In this document: one piece after another, positions 10,390-22,481 of the stretch | Numbering within the stretch: the first letter of the stretch is position 1 | How the letters are laid out: each line of letters begins with the position of its first letter | Assembly: GCA_036971475.1 (NCBI GenBank) | Contig: JBAIZL010000001.1 | Location: 99,703,850 to 99,767,849 of the forward strand | From: Prosapia bicincta | Lineage: Eukaryota > Arthropoda > Insecta > Hemiptera > Cercopidae | Direction: 5' to 3' | Length of the DNA stretch: 64,000 bases | Program-made: the position numbers and the translations under genes | The notes under the pieces: generated by a model | Seen by the model: the letters and a program-made list of their open reading frames with translations, nothing else | What the model was told of the DNA's origin: nothing | Database searches by the model: none

Positions 10390-13300
10390 GTGTGCGTTCG
10401 CGTCTTGTATTTTCTCAAATAATGATTGAAAATTTAGGTGTGGACAGTTGATTGGTAAGCAGCAGACACAGATGTATATTTTGCAGAATGGTTGAAATAT
10501 CCCTCATGGTGTTGTGAATCATCATCGATCTCCGAGTCTCTCTTAGGTCATAAACTCGTTCTTAATTGAAACTCAATTTAGAATATAGTTTCAGCCCTAA
10601 TGATTTTGTTTGGTGAAACTAACACTAGTGAACACTTTAAGTAGAGGATCCTTAACATGTCAGTAAAGGAGCCTGAACAACTGGTATTGCGTAGGTGTTA
10701 GAACCCGAATAGGAGACTTTGTCGCGTTGGGATATACCTTGAATAAGATCCAGTCGGATGTTATATACATAGTGCCGTTAGCCATGAAAACATAAATATA
10801 ATATTCACCCTTATTTTTTTTTTTAAAGATTTCGAGGTTTAAATTAAATTACAAATTTATCATACAAAATATTTATATAAATATTAGGTAAATATTTAAT
10901 CTGGGTTTATACCTAAACTGTACTAATGCTAAAGTTAGTGTATATAGAGAGTATATAACTTAGTTAATATTTAAGATAGGTATAAAAATAATATTAGAAA
11001 CAGCCGATTATAAGGTTTTATTTTTTAATAGTTTTTGGAAACCCTCATCGTATTAAATATTTTGTATTTAAAATGCAATTTTCAGTAATTCTTCTAGCTG
11101 ACCAAAATAGAGAAGTGGTTCTGGGAGCCAATAACTATCTAAATATGTTCTAAAACTATTGAAAATCTTGGAGAAACGTTTACAAAAAAGAATACACTCA
11201 ACCTTATCAATTTTATTTTATAAAATTTGAAAACATTTAACAAAATATACTGTAATTTAATATTCAATAACTTCTAATCAACTTTGTAAGCTTTAAAAAA
11301 AATTAACGATTCAAAGTATAAAACCAAAAGTTGACAGTGGGGAAAGATTTGCTTCCTACTATCCCGTTTAATTTCCTGCAGTTTATGTGCAACGTAAATA
11401 TGTTGGCATATTTCAAGGCTATAAAATACGCATTTCGAGTACGAATGCTTCCAAATGCTTCAAAGTATTTGTAAAAATTTACTGGAACCGCAACCAAGTA
11501 GTGAATTTAAAACCGTTGTAAATACGTTTCTTGATAAAAAGTGGCCACATATAAAATTTAAGAATAAAAAAACTCTTTAATAACTTTGGAGCTAAAAGAC
11601 AACCCTTCGAAGTTAAAAGATGAACACATTGTTTAGGGACATATTAATAGAAAGGTAAAATGTTAAGCATACATCTAAAGCTTAGAAGAAAACTATGTAG
11701 CCGGCAGACCCAATATGTAATAATAGTAAATAAATAAGGATTTATTTTAAATAATTTAATTTCTTGGTGAGAGTAGTGTAGGCCATCGATTTTGTTAAAA
11801 TCAATTCCTAATTTGGCCTGTTCTCTACAGGATAAAAAATAATAACAAATATTGAAAGATTTATATTGAGGAATATAAAAATATTAAAAGTATTTTAGAA
11901 CCTAGTAAATATAACAAATGAGATATCTAAAATATTACATCATTTTATAATTTACAAAGCTCATAGTAAAATTTTATATAATATAAAGTTCTATAATTGT
12001 ACAAAATGTTATTTTGATTTATAAAATATTTTGAAAGATATCTTTGGTATAGCGTATATTCAAGTAAGTGACTTTGCAACTTTCAAGTACTTCAAAAAAC
12101 TAGGGAATATTTTGCCTAGTATGTATATACAGTTTTAAAAAAGAATTTCTTTAAAAAAAATTCTATTTCTCCTACAAATTATTTAACAGAGTTTTTGTGA
12201 AAACATTAAAATTGTAAAAACATTACAAACTATAGTTTCAACAAATGTGTTAATGATTTAAAGAGGTTTTTAAAAGTAACAACATGAAGTAGAGCGGATT
12301 GAAGTAACAACAACAGATTGAACGGTTACTGCATGCAGCTATTAGAACTTTCAATTATCAGTTACAAATACCAACTAACACCCAAATACTACACTTTCCG
12401 CTTAAAAATACAACCTACAAAATGCAGTTACTTCCGATAATGGGGAAAACAATAGCTCTGGTTCCAAAAGTAGCAAATAATTTGACCCATTTTGGCTCCA
12501 ATTATAATAACGGATCTCCTAATTACAAACAAGTTTTTTCTTAAAAAAATACCCTAATGAAATAGATAACTATTTTTAACAAAAGAAACCGGTAGTAATG
12601 GTGAATAAAACCAATCATTGAAAAGTGAAATGCACAAACATAAAGAAGAGGGTCTTAATTTTTTTTTTTTTAATAATATACAAAGAAAGGCATTGTAAAA
12701 CTGAAAGAGGTAAGAGGGCATATCTAAAAATGACAGATCACAGGCAAATAATTCATGGTTTTTTAACACTGTAATTAGCCTATATAAAAAAATAATAGTT
12801 ATTAACAGACATTAAATAAAAATATTTTTTTACATTTCGGGAGGTCAACGTCACACAGTTTTCAGAATTAAAATGAAACTGTAACGGCTGTTTCGCGAAG
12901 CTGTACTTTGCCTCAGCCCCGATAGCGACCAGGCTAACTGCAATGAAACGGCCATTATCAATCCCGTTTCTAACAGCACTAGTTTAGTCCCATACCTTCT
13001 TCCTTAAGTAGGACAACATGTCTCCCACCAACATTTCACAATCCGATTTATACTGGAATATAGCGCTTTTTACTTTCTACGATGCATAGTGTATGCTTAT
13101 GTCGTCAAGCTGCAAACCCCTACATAATTCAACTTTTAAAAATTTAAAACAAAAAGGGGTATATTACTTAACCAACCAAATAGTTTTAGAGAATTATATC
13201 GATATTTAGCGGGAGTTTTAACGATGGATTATAACGGAATTTTTGAAGTGTATTGTACTTTTGGGCAACCACTGTTTTGTTTTTGTTAAGGAAGGTTTAC

Positions 13301-13950
13301 ATTACGCTCTACAATTCAGTGCGTCATAAAATAAAGGTTATCACAATTTTAACTATGTTTTTAAGTTGATATTTTACTTCGTGTAGTAGCCTATAAGTAA
13401 AACAGTAAAATTCAATTATCACAATTAAATTTATAAAATCGTTATACATGATTCGTCAACAACGTTGCCATTATTAGGGACTAATACATATAAAATGTAA
13501 ACTATTATTGAATAGTAAAACCAGACTTCTTTAAATTGAAACAGGCCTACAACCACAACAAGAAATGCTATTTCAAAGTAACATTTTATAATAATAGCAC
13601 ACGTTATTGTCGTAAAACAATCATAACACATGAACTGAAAAAGGTTTTATTATACAAAAAAGTATTAAAAATGACTTTTTAAAATAAAAAATATATATTG
13701 ATTTAGTAAAATAGTAGTACATTTCATCTTTTTCATTTTAGTTTATTTTAGTTTTGTATATAAATATTATTTCACGTACATATAAAGTCTCAATTTAATA
13801 ATTTATTTTAACTTTTCCAATAGTTCGATTTTGTTAAGATATATTTGATAACCATAGCTAATATGTTGAACCCTGCGCATAATTGTATTTGTTTACTTAA
13901 CCTACACTCACCCCAAGGCATATTTAATTCTTCGTATTAAAAATCTACGA
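10390..13950. other. Intronic, nothing recognised
   Basis: About 3.5 kb of AT-rich sequence. Short open frames at 11303-11497, 12554-12769 and 13431-13631 lack any family motif. No mobile-element boundaries were found. Confidence 0.45.
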
Positions 13951-13959
13951 TAACAAACA

Positions 13960-14097
<138 letters not shown>

Positions 14098-14099
14098 AT

Positions 14100-15051
14100 A
14101 TAATTTAATGATGATCCCACTATAGTTGCTGATACATGATTGAAGACAACAAACATTTTGTTGTGAGTATTCAGTGTTTTTATCTGAATGCTATGAAATA
14201 TATTGGTTTCAAAAGTCACGCAAAAATCCAAATTAAATATTTCCTTAATGTCGGAATTCAAACTCTTGGTGTTGTTGGTGTAGGTAAAAAAAAAAACAAA
14301 TTCTGGATTTAGGGAAGTACAAAATAAGAGGCTTTCAGAATACAATATATTTACTATAATGGGAGTGATATATAAATATTCTAAGATGGAAACGGAAAAT
14401 GTAGAACATAGGGGAAACAATGTGAAATAAACTAATCTAAGAACGTGTAGCCGTCAGAGTATGTGGTCGGAGTAGAAGGTTTTAGAGATAGTTCTACATC
14501 ATCGTATACAAATCTATCTAGCTTAAGACATTCCAAGGGGAAAGTGGTCGAAATTATTTAAGAATTTATTGGAGAATCATTTAGTGCCTCCTTCTCATTG
14601 ACTATACATTCGCAAAGATGTTCTGTCACGCGTTTATAAGCTCGCTTGGCATCTAGCCGCTTACACTAAATAGTAGGGAATAGTGGAATAGTTGTTTCCA
14701 GTTTGGAGTTAAAACCATATCAATAATTTTAATTTCAAATATAAACGTTTACTAATATCAGATTTGTGTTTACACTTACAAGTTGAACTATTCACTAGAA
14801 TCACTAAAAATAATTTGTATTGTATAAAAATTTCAAAATATATTATTAATCGCACTAAGCTAGTAAGGCACGACTTTATCTATATTCAACTGGAAACATA
14901 AATGCAGAATTCTTGGTTCGTTGACAATAACTTCCTGCTTCAAAATCTAATTACTTAATATTTAGCTCTATAGATGCAACAATAACTATAAAACGCCCCA
15001 ATTGTTTAGGTTTTTAAACAACTGTTCTACCAAATAACCTATAATATAAAA
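14100..15051. other. Intronic, nothing recognised
   Basis: About 950 bp of AT-rich unique sequence left of the Merlin element. No gene or repeat signal is seen. Confidence 0.45.
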
Positions 15052-15059
15052 TCTATTGT
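15052..15059. repeat. Merlin target-site duplication, left copy
   Basis: TCTATTGT lies directly outside the left terminal inverted repeat and is repeated exactly at 16357-16364. An 8-bp duplication is the size known for the Merlin superfamily (8-9 bp). Confidence 0.9.
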
Positions 15060-16356
15060 GGGTCTTGTCTATTATACGACCGTATGGCTCAAAATATTTT
15101 CTACCTCTCAACTGATAACATTATCCATAAAATGAAAGGTTTTAGACAGGTTTTTTACCAAAAATAGTAATACACTTTATTTCTCAAATTGCATAAACAA
15201 AGAACGTTTAGCACACAAATTAATTTCTTGAATTTATTAGTATTAAACATTGATACGATATTCAGGTTTCTGGTGGCCAAAATACTTTAATATCCTAGAT
15301 AATTTGTTGGAAGAGATCATTTCCGTGGTTATGTTTTCGCCAAAGAACCTCCCACAAGTAAGAGTCGATTAAGTTTCTACTGGTTCCACACTCTTTACGG
15401 TTACGCCTTTTGGCAGATGACCTCAATGATTCTATTCTTTGGGTATGAGCTTCGCTTATGGGGTCAACAAAGTTTTCAGAATGATTAACTGTAAGATGGA
15501 TATACTTCATGTCAGGTATACTTGTTAAAGCACTGTAAGAGTTCCAAATATCTGAAATGATAGTAGTTCCCGGCTCAATACAGTCTTTTATAGTTGTAAT
15601 TAGCATTTCAGCTGATCTCTTTGGTACAGCGTACAGGAAGCACTTGTTATCACCCCTACACATCCCACCAAACACCCATTGTTGAGGATAAACTCGGCCA
15701 ACATGGTTATTTCTTTAAAAAACACGACTCGTCAATTTCAACAGTTTTATTTACACCTCCAATTTTCGTTTTATTATTAAGAATGGAATGTGCACACACT
15801 TCTCTTAAATAATTTTTCCAATCGGATATTGAGCCTGCACTCATACCTAATTCTTCCGCACAACATTTAGTGGTAGTGTATTTTTTTGACCAGGAGTATA
15901 TGAAAAAATAATAGTTTCAAAAGGAAGTTTACTTGCTTCGAGCCACATATCTTTCCTCAGGTCAACTGAAACGCGGCAATCATTTCTGTTACACCGCCAC
16001 CTATCATGAGTATTTGTCAAACTTGGCGACTTTCGTCCCCGTTATCACAATTACGCGAGTTATTTAGTATTCCTTTATTACGAACATAACTTACTGCTTT
16101 TTCTTTACTATCTATCTCACGAACTAAAAAGTATCAGTGGCATGATCAATACTGAAGCCCTAACAGGACACTGATGGTCAAAGTACGGTGAACGTCTCGC
16201 AGTAATTGATAAGATAAGGAAACTTGCTGCTTTATTTATATGGTCTTAACCGGTTTATTAGATATTTATTTTATGTACAGAGCAATATGTGGCAATAGTT
16301 AGTGTTCTAATTTCCATAGAAAATATTTTGAGCCGGTCGTATAATAGAAAAGACCC
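15060..16356 (-). mobile_element. Merlin DNA transposon, boundary-complete, 1.3 kb
   Basis: Terminal inverted repeats at 15060-15100 and 16320-16356 share GGGTCTT, then TCTATTATACGACCG, then GCTCAAAATATTTT; the left one carries a 4-nt insertion and one substitution. Exact 8-bp duplications flank the element. The interior encodes a decayed transposase on the minus strand. Superfamily, ends and duplication size agree. Both edges survive, so it is an old but structurally whole insertion, unable to move on its own. Confidence 0.9.
15295..16150 (-). pseudogene. Merlin (IS1595/ISXO2-like) transposase, broken
   Basis: Translated on the minus strand, the pieces read in order: an N-terminal stretch ending near a TGA (about 16020); a Cys-rich segment RWRCNRNDCRVSVDLRKDMW; a helix-turn-helix-like region around YTTTKCCAEELGMSAGSISDW; then the DDE catalytic part. 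The triad is visible: D in TVEIDESCF, D in TIISDIWNSY and E in HTQRIESLR. Breaks are a stop near 16020, a one-base shift near 15893-15900, and a one-base shift plus TAA near 15708-15715, just after the first catalytic Asp. The last 126 codons (15295-15675) remain open. Merlin enzymes cut and paste DNA between inverted ends. This copy cannot make a full protein. Confidence 0.85.
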
Positions 16357-16364
16357 TCTATTGT
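16357..16364. repeat. Merlin target-site duplication, right copy
   Basis: TCTATTGT, identical to 15052-15059, directly outside the right inverted repeat. Confidence 0.9.
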
Positions 16365-17518
16365 TATATGAAATCATGTGTTATAACTAATTTTAAGCTA
16401 AATGGGACGAAATAACTATAATGTATAACTTTCCCTTTATGAAAAGCTTTTTTCCTATATAACACTAAAATGAATACATTATTAAATATAATTATTGAAT
16501 AAATATTTAAAAACAACTTCATTAACATAAATTGCCATTAACTACAAATAATATATATATATATATAGGAATTGAAATAAATGGTTTCACTCTAAATATG
16601 CCAGCAATACGTTTCTCATAATTATCTTTGTAAGCCAATCGACAAGGTCGGTAAGAATTTCACTACTGATGTTAGGATGAAACTATAGCAACAGTTCAAA
16701 TTTTCAACTAAAAAAAACCGTTAGTAAATGTCTCTGGAAATCTTTTTTAAAACTTTTAAATCTTTCAAAATTCAAACATTTTAAAAAGCCATTAATCTTG
16801 TTAATGGTAGACGGGGCCGTAAAAATAAAATGTAATTTGGAATATGGCTTGCATAAAGAAAACTGCGGCAAGTATTAATAGCTGAAATAAATGTATTGGA
16901 AAGTTTGCGTCCGGAGTTCGGGAGAGTAGCTCTAACCCAACATTAACGTAATATAAAGCTAGGGATGCAGCTGAGTAATAAACTAAAGGGGTTTCCTCCC
17001 TTACTCTCAGTCAGATAACTCACTTATACTCTCTACTCACCCTTTCGCATTAACATAGATAAACCTTTAAACTACATTATCGACATTTTTATCGAGAAAA
17101 ACTTCCATCTTAAGATAATTACTGCTTGCATATAAAAGTTAATGTACTTGGAGCTGTAAATAAATGATAGGCTACTTAAGATGGTTGCCTCGTAAAAATA
17201 CTTTGTAATCCAAAAGTGGATTTATTGAAAGTACAAAGCGAACTGATATTTTTCATTCGGACGAGTCACTATCCTTTGACAGGCATTTGTATCGTTTATT
17301 AAAATTTTAATATACTAACAAATTGTCTTAATCCTATAAATTATTTTAACGATAACATCAAAATTTATTTTGAGAATAAAACTATACAATTACTTCATCA
17401 ACCAAAAGTTGCAAAAAAACGACTCAATAATAGAACTTGAATTCAATACCTTCTTTTTTATCATCAAAGTATATATTTTATCCCTTCCTCTAATGACGGA
17501 GCGAAGTGATCCATCCAT

Positions 17519-17520
<2 letters not shown>
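16365..17520. other. Intronic, nothing recognised
   Basis: About 1.15 kb of AT-rich sequence with a short TA tract at 16550-16567. No gene signal is seen. Confidence 0.45.

Positions 17521-17521
<1 letters not shown>

Positions 17522-17609
<88 letters not shown>
17522..17609. repeat. (CA)n(TA)n(TG)n palindromic microsatellite
   Basis: CA units (17522-17555), TA units (17556-17591) and TG units (17592-17609) form a large potential hairpin, because CA pairs with TG and TA is self-complementary. Confidence 0.95.
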
Positions 17610-17654
17610 CGGTTACTCACAAATGCACTCACACACCCACACACAAATATATAA

Positions 17655-17658
<4 letters not shown>

Positions 17659-17698
<40 letters not shown>

Positions 17699-17756
17699 AT
17701 TTATTAAATATAATAATAAATAGCTTACCTATTTTATAAGAAAACGTCATTTTCAG

Positions 17757-17794
<38 letters not shown>
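17659..17794. repeat. Two (TA)n tracts
   Basis: TA runs at about 17659-17692 and 17760-17794, separated by about 67 bp of AT-rich sequence. Confidence 0.9.
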
Positions 17795-17795
<1 letters not shown>

Positions 17796-17951
17796 TGTTC
17801 CTCTTCAAGTGTTGTTGGGTTCACCTCGTCAATGCTAGATGAGATTCAAGCGAAATGTCGAAACTGCGATTTTATGTACTGCAGAATGAACGGATGTGCT
17901 CAAAATAATAATTATTCATCATATATTTTCATCCGTGAAGGAATTCCTATT

Positions 17952-18134
<183 letters not shown>

Positions 18135-18159
18135 TAATACACAAGAAAACATATTGCGA

Positions 18160-18162
<3 letters not shown>

Positions 18163-18225
<63 letters not shown>
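18163..18225. repeat. (TA)n microsatellite
   Basis: About 31 TA units, right of the PLE palindrome. Confidence 0.95.
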
Positions 18226-18228
<3 letters not shown>

Positions 18229-18229
18229 A

Positions 18230-20911
18230 GAAAATGACTTTTTCTTACTAAATACGTATTTAATTATAGATTCAATAGAAATAATTATCAAACACACAAT
18301 GGTCCCAGCTCTTCCTCAATTTTCCATTTTTACACGTATTATATTATTAGTTGCTCTTTCCTCGTTATAGTTAGAGATTGACAAATCCTATTTTAAATCT
18401 AAAAAAGCGTAGAGGCTCGTGATAACCCCAATAGTGGTAAATTGACGTGAAATTTCTAGCTATTAAATTACAAATTAATTTCATTTACCTTTGTTAACTC
18501 GTATAACAATGTCTGGTAAGTAAATACAACTGTAACTAGCCAAAAATTAATTTTTAATATCTCAAAGTTTCGACAGCTAGTTCGCTGTATTTTTCCAAGT
18601 ATTAAAATTACACGTTTTTCATCTACTGCACTAGCAATATACAACAGACGAGAAAAATCAGAAACTTTGGCATTATAAAATTGATTCTTCTGAGTCGCTA
18701 ATGAGCGTCTTATTTACCTCTAAATTTAGTTGTTCTGGTTATGAGAAATACATTTATACAAGAGCATATTTGCTAAATTTGATTCTATGAGTAATTAACA
18801 TTTTAATTTTATTTTAATATATTAATAAATACAATAGACATAAAATTTCTTTAGCAGTACTTTTAGTAATATAGAAATACATATATGTAAAAGTGATAGA
18901 ATATACAAAAAAGTCAAACAGTGAAGTAATAGTCTATATGAAGAACAGAGAAACAAAATATTCAACAATAAAGTCTAAAATTTACGATCCCAATGAAAGA
19001 TGAATAAGGAAAATGTAAAAACGGAACATGAGGGAACAAATAGGTTCTGTTTTAAAATATATTTATAGGTCTTCTTTATAAACTAATAAAATGGAATAGT
19101 CTTGCATTTAGAATGTTACAAAAAACTATGGAACAGTAATAAAAATCCTTTAAGTAGATTAGATTTATGAAAATGAATCCCGCAAAATCTTATATATTTT
19201 GTCACGAAATAAACCCTTTACATTCGGCTTGGTAAACTTCGGATCATTCGGTCAAGTTAAGATATTTGCACTAATAGTAATTTTCATTATAGTCTGACGA
19301 GAAACTACTATAATATATTTCTTTTTTGGATTCCTATTTTATTTATTTTCATAAAATCAACTGACGCAACTCGTAAATCATACAAACTATATCAATGTTA
19401 ATTGCAGAAAACTTTTTCACTTGAAAATGTAATGAAATATTCATTAATAATTCAATTCTTTCTGCAATAGATTTAATTCGGGTCCCTAGACAATAATTTT
19501 CTGAGATGTGAAGTAAATTTGTCTACAACTCTCCAACTAACCTATCTCTCATGTCACTGATTTTGGAGGATGAATGCATTATCGAAGGCTTGGTAAAGAA
19601 ATATGCATTTAGATATTGGAGGTTTTACCGATTTTCATGAGGTAACAACCTTTAATACACTTTTATAAGGTACTGTACAATTATTGACAGCGTTATGTTA
19701 CGACAGAAAAACAGAACTGTTTCAAGCAAATTGAATGAGTTTATTTTGTTTTACTGTAATGTAACTGTAATTTCAATAGTAATAATAGCACAATACCTAG
19801 AATTATGGAAAAATCAGAGGATCAAACAGAACTTACATGTGAGAGGTATTTTTAAATTTGTTTAATATATCAACATAATATATACCTTAAGGGTGGATCA
19901 GATACAGGAAATCTGAAAAAGCAGAGAATAATAATGAATTTTACTTTCACATAAGGTTTCGATTTGTTATATGGAGATATTGTTTGCCTGTAATATCCAA
20001 CACGTTGAACAAACTATATATAATGTTCAGAATTGTAAACAAAAAGTGATTTGTTTATCAGAGTGTAGTTTTGTAATTATAAAGTACGTTTTTTATAGCG
20101 TACGTAACGATATATAGCGTGGGTTCGCTGAAAGATTGTTACTTCTGATCAGTGACATGTGTGATTTGTATTAATATCAAGAGTTAAAGTGATTTACGTT
20201 AAACAAAATTGACTGAATCAATAACATACTAAATTATTTAAAAAAAATTAATTCAAATATTTTAAAAATAAAATAGGTTTTAAAATAAAAAAAAATTAAT
20301 ATTTAATTTTTATTCAAAATAAAATATGTTTTTCAAATCTACTAAAATATTACATTTATTGCAATCTAATGTAAAGATTATGAAAGTTTATGTAATTTAC
20401 AGAAATGTTTTAGAACGGCAACTATACAATAATTATAGGTAACTTATTTTTACGTTACTTTAAGCTTAAAAAATGCCATTACATTCTACATAGATATTAC
20501 ATTAATTTGACATTTTTCTACTAAAATGAGTTTATTTCAACTGAAAATGTTTTTACGAAACATGTAAATTCTGAAATTAACTTCAATTTAGTGAAAATTG
20601 AATATGTCCGCCAAAAAAAAAAAAAAATAACCAAGTGGAATAAATTCGGAATTTCTATCTTAATCTTCAATACAACATATTTGCCTTAGCAATGAGTACA
20701 ACAATTTTAAACTGCATAGTTTTAAAACACGTTAAAAACTACACAGTTAATATTTCGGGTATGATATATACTAACTACTAATATTTTTTTAATAAAATTT
20801 GTAATTACTCCGTTGTACAAAATATAAGGTATATTAGAGCTTAGCTAGTGAGAACTATTCACAACGGTAAAAAAACAAAATAGTTATCTCAAAATCTCAC
20901 CAAATATTAGT
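18230..20911. other. Intronic, nothing recognised
   Basis: About 2.7 kb of AT-rich unique sequence. No open frame above trivial length, RNA gene or element boundary is seen. Confidence 0.45.
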
Positions 20912-20939
20912 CTCTAATAAAACAAACACACTAGTTCAT

Positions 20940-20980
20940 AACAGACTAGTTTCGGTGGCGATGTCTCCTTCCTCAGTGCT
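20940..20980 (-). ncRNA. Hammerhead-like ribozyme, ACUAGU family
   Basis: Minus strand: AGCA, CUGAGGA, a GG...CC stem II with an internal mismatch, GAAA, palindromic helix III ACUAGU, cleavage base C, then UGUU. Helix I closes with four pairs including one G-U. All core bases are present, but helix II is weaker than in the AAGCUU family. Confidence 0.6.
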
Positions 20981-21002
20981 TGGCTACTAGATGTAGTAGC
21001 CA

Positions 21003-21044
21003 TGCACTGAGGAAGGAGACATCGTCACCGAAACTAGTCTATTA
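21003..21044 (+). ncRNA. Hammerhead-like, ACUAGU family, helix I decayed
   Basis: The plus-strand mirror copy has CUGAGGA, GAAA and ACUAGU, but the base change after the cleavage site (UAUU in place of UGUU) and the 5' side AUGCA leave helix I with little pairing. Probably inactive. Confidence 0.45.
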
Positions 21045-21069
21045 TGAACTAGTGTGTTTGTTTTATTAA

Positions 21070-21464
21070 AAACATATTTTCGGCAAGATTTTAAGTTAAC
21101 TATTTTGTTTTATACCGTTACACAAAATATAGTTTAGTTTGGATCAGTTACTTCAGGAGCAACAAATTCAGGGCATACAAGAGACAAGAAGTGTGAACGT
21201 TTTGGATGTGCGCGTGTTTCTGTAGCGGTATAATATCCAACGTTAACAATTTTTATATTTTTTGAGTCACAAAAACCACGAATTCAGTGTTGAGATATAA
21301 AAAATTCTGTTTCATAAATCTGAAAAAAATTCAATACACAAAGTATGAATATCCTTTATAATACACATTACATGCATCTACTAACACGTTATCTGCTAAC
21401 AAATGTTTTCAAATCACGTATATAATAGTTGGAACTAGAAATGGCGCATATTTAACAGTAAAAG
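21070..21464. other. Intronic, nothing recognised
   Basis: About 400 bp between the snap-back unit and the 86-bp array; no feature is seen. Confidence 0.45.
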
Positions 21465-22310
21465 TAAGGCAGATAACAATCTCCTACCATATCACGTTAG
21501 GGTAAAGATAACATTTGAAAGTATTAACGGTGCTTCTTCATTACTAACGGTAGGGCAGATAATAATCTCCTATCAGATCACGATAAGGTAAAGATAACAG
21601 GCGATGGTAGTAACGGTGCTTCTTCACTACTAACGGTAAGGAAGATAACAATCTCATATCATATCACGATAAGGTAAAGACAACATTTGGAAGTAGTAAC
21701 GGTGCTTCTTCACTACTAACGGTAAGGCAGATAATAATCTCCTATCAGATCACGATAAGGTAAAGATAACATTTGGAAATATTAACGGTGCTTCTTCATT
21801 ACTAACGGTAAGGCAGATAATAATCTCCTATCAGATCACGATAAGGTAAAAATAACATGTGGATATAGTAACGGTGCTTCTTCATTACTAACAGTAAGGC
21901 AGATAATAATCTCCTATCAGATCACGATAAGGTAAAGATAACAGGCGATGGTAGTAACGGTGCTTCTTTACTACTAACGGTAAGGCAGATAATAATCTAT
22001 CAGATCACGATAAGGTAAAAATAACATGTGGATGTAGTAATGGTGCTTCTTCATTACTAACGGTAAGGCAGATAATAATCTCCTATCAGATCACGATAAG
22101 GTAAAGATCACAGGCGATGGTAGTAACGGTGCAGATAATAATCTCCTACCAGGTCGCGATAAGGTAAAAATAACAAGTGGAAGTAGTAACGGCGCACCTT
22201 TACTAGTAACGGTAAGGCAGATAATAATCTCCTGCCATAAGTTAAATATAATAAACGAAGGTAGTAAAGTCGTGTTTTCACTACTAACGATAAGGCAAAT
22301 AGTAGTTTTT
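21465..22310. repeat. Tandem array, 86-bp unit, about 10 copies
   Basis: The unit includes GGCAGATAATAATCTCCTAT, then CAGATCACGATAAGGTAAAG and AACGGTGCTTCTTCACTACT. Neighbouring copies start near 21466, 21552 and 21638, a steady 86-bp step. Later copies have deletions (near 21985 and 22125). Two alternating variants after GATAACA (GGCGATGG and TGTGGAT/TTTGGAA) suggest multi-unit duplication. Not coding. Confidence 0.85.
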
Positions 22311-22431
22311 TGCGTTGTCAAGTTACAGTAAATTTTTACCAGGACTTTCAACAATGTCGATATTGAAACTGTCTTCACTTATTGTTCATAAAAACATTAT
22401 TTTTCATACATTTTATAGAATATTTTATTGT

Positions 22432-22433
<2 letters not shown>

Positions 22434-22476
<43 letters not shown>
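22434..22476. repeat. (TA)n microsatellite
   Basis: About 21 TA units. Confidence 0.95.

Positions 22477-22479
<3 letters not shown>

Positions 22480-22481
<2 letters not shown>

Larger units (their letters stand above)
20912..21069. mobile_element. Snap-back hammerhead unit, second family
   Basis: A nearly perfect inverted repeat (20912-20978 against 21003-21069) around a 24-bp middle that itself folds (GGCTACT...AGTAGCC). Each arm carries CTGAGGA and GAAACTAGT motifs. Ends read TAATAAAACAAACACACTAG and its complement. Its sequence differs from the AAGCUU-type units but the layout is the same. Confidence 0.75.
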
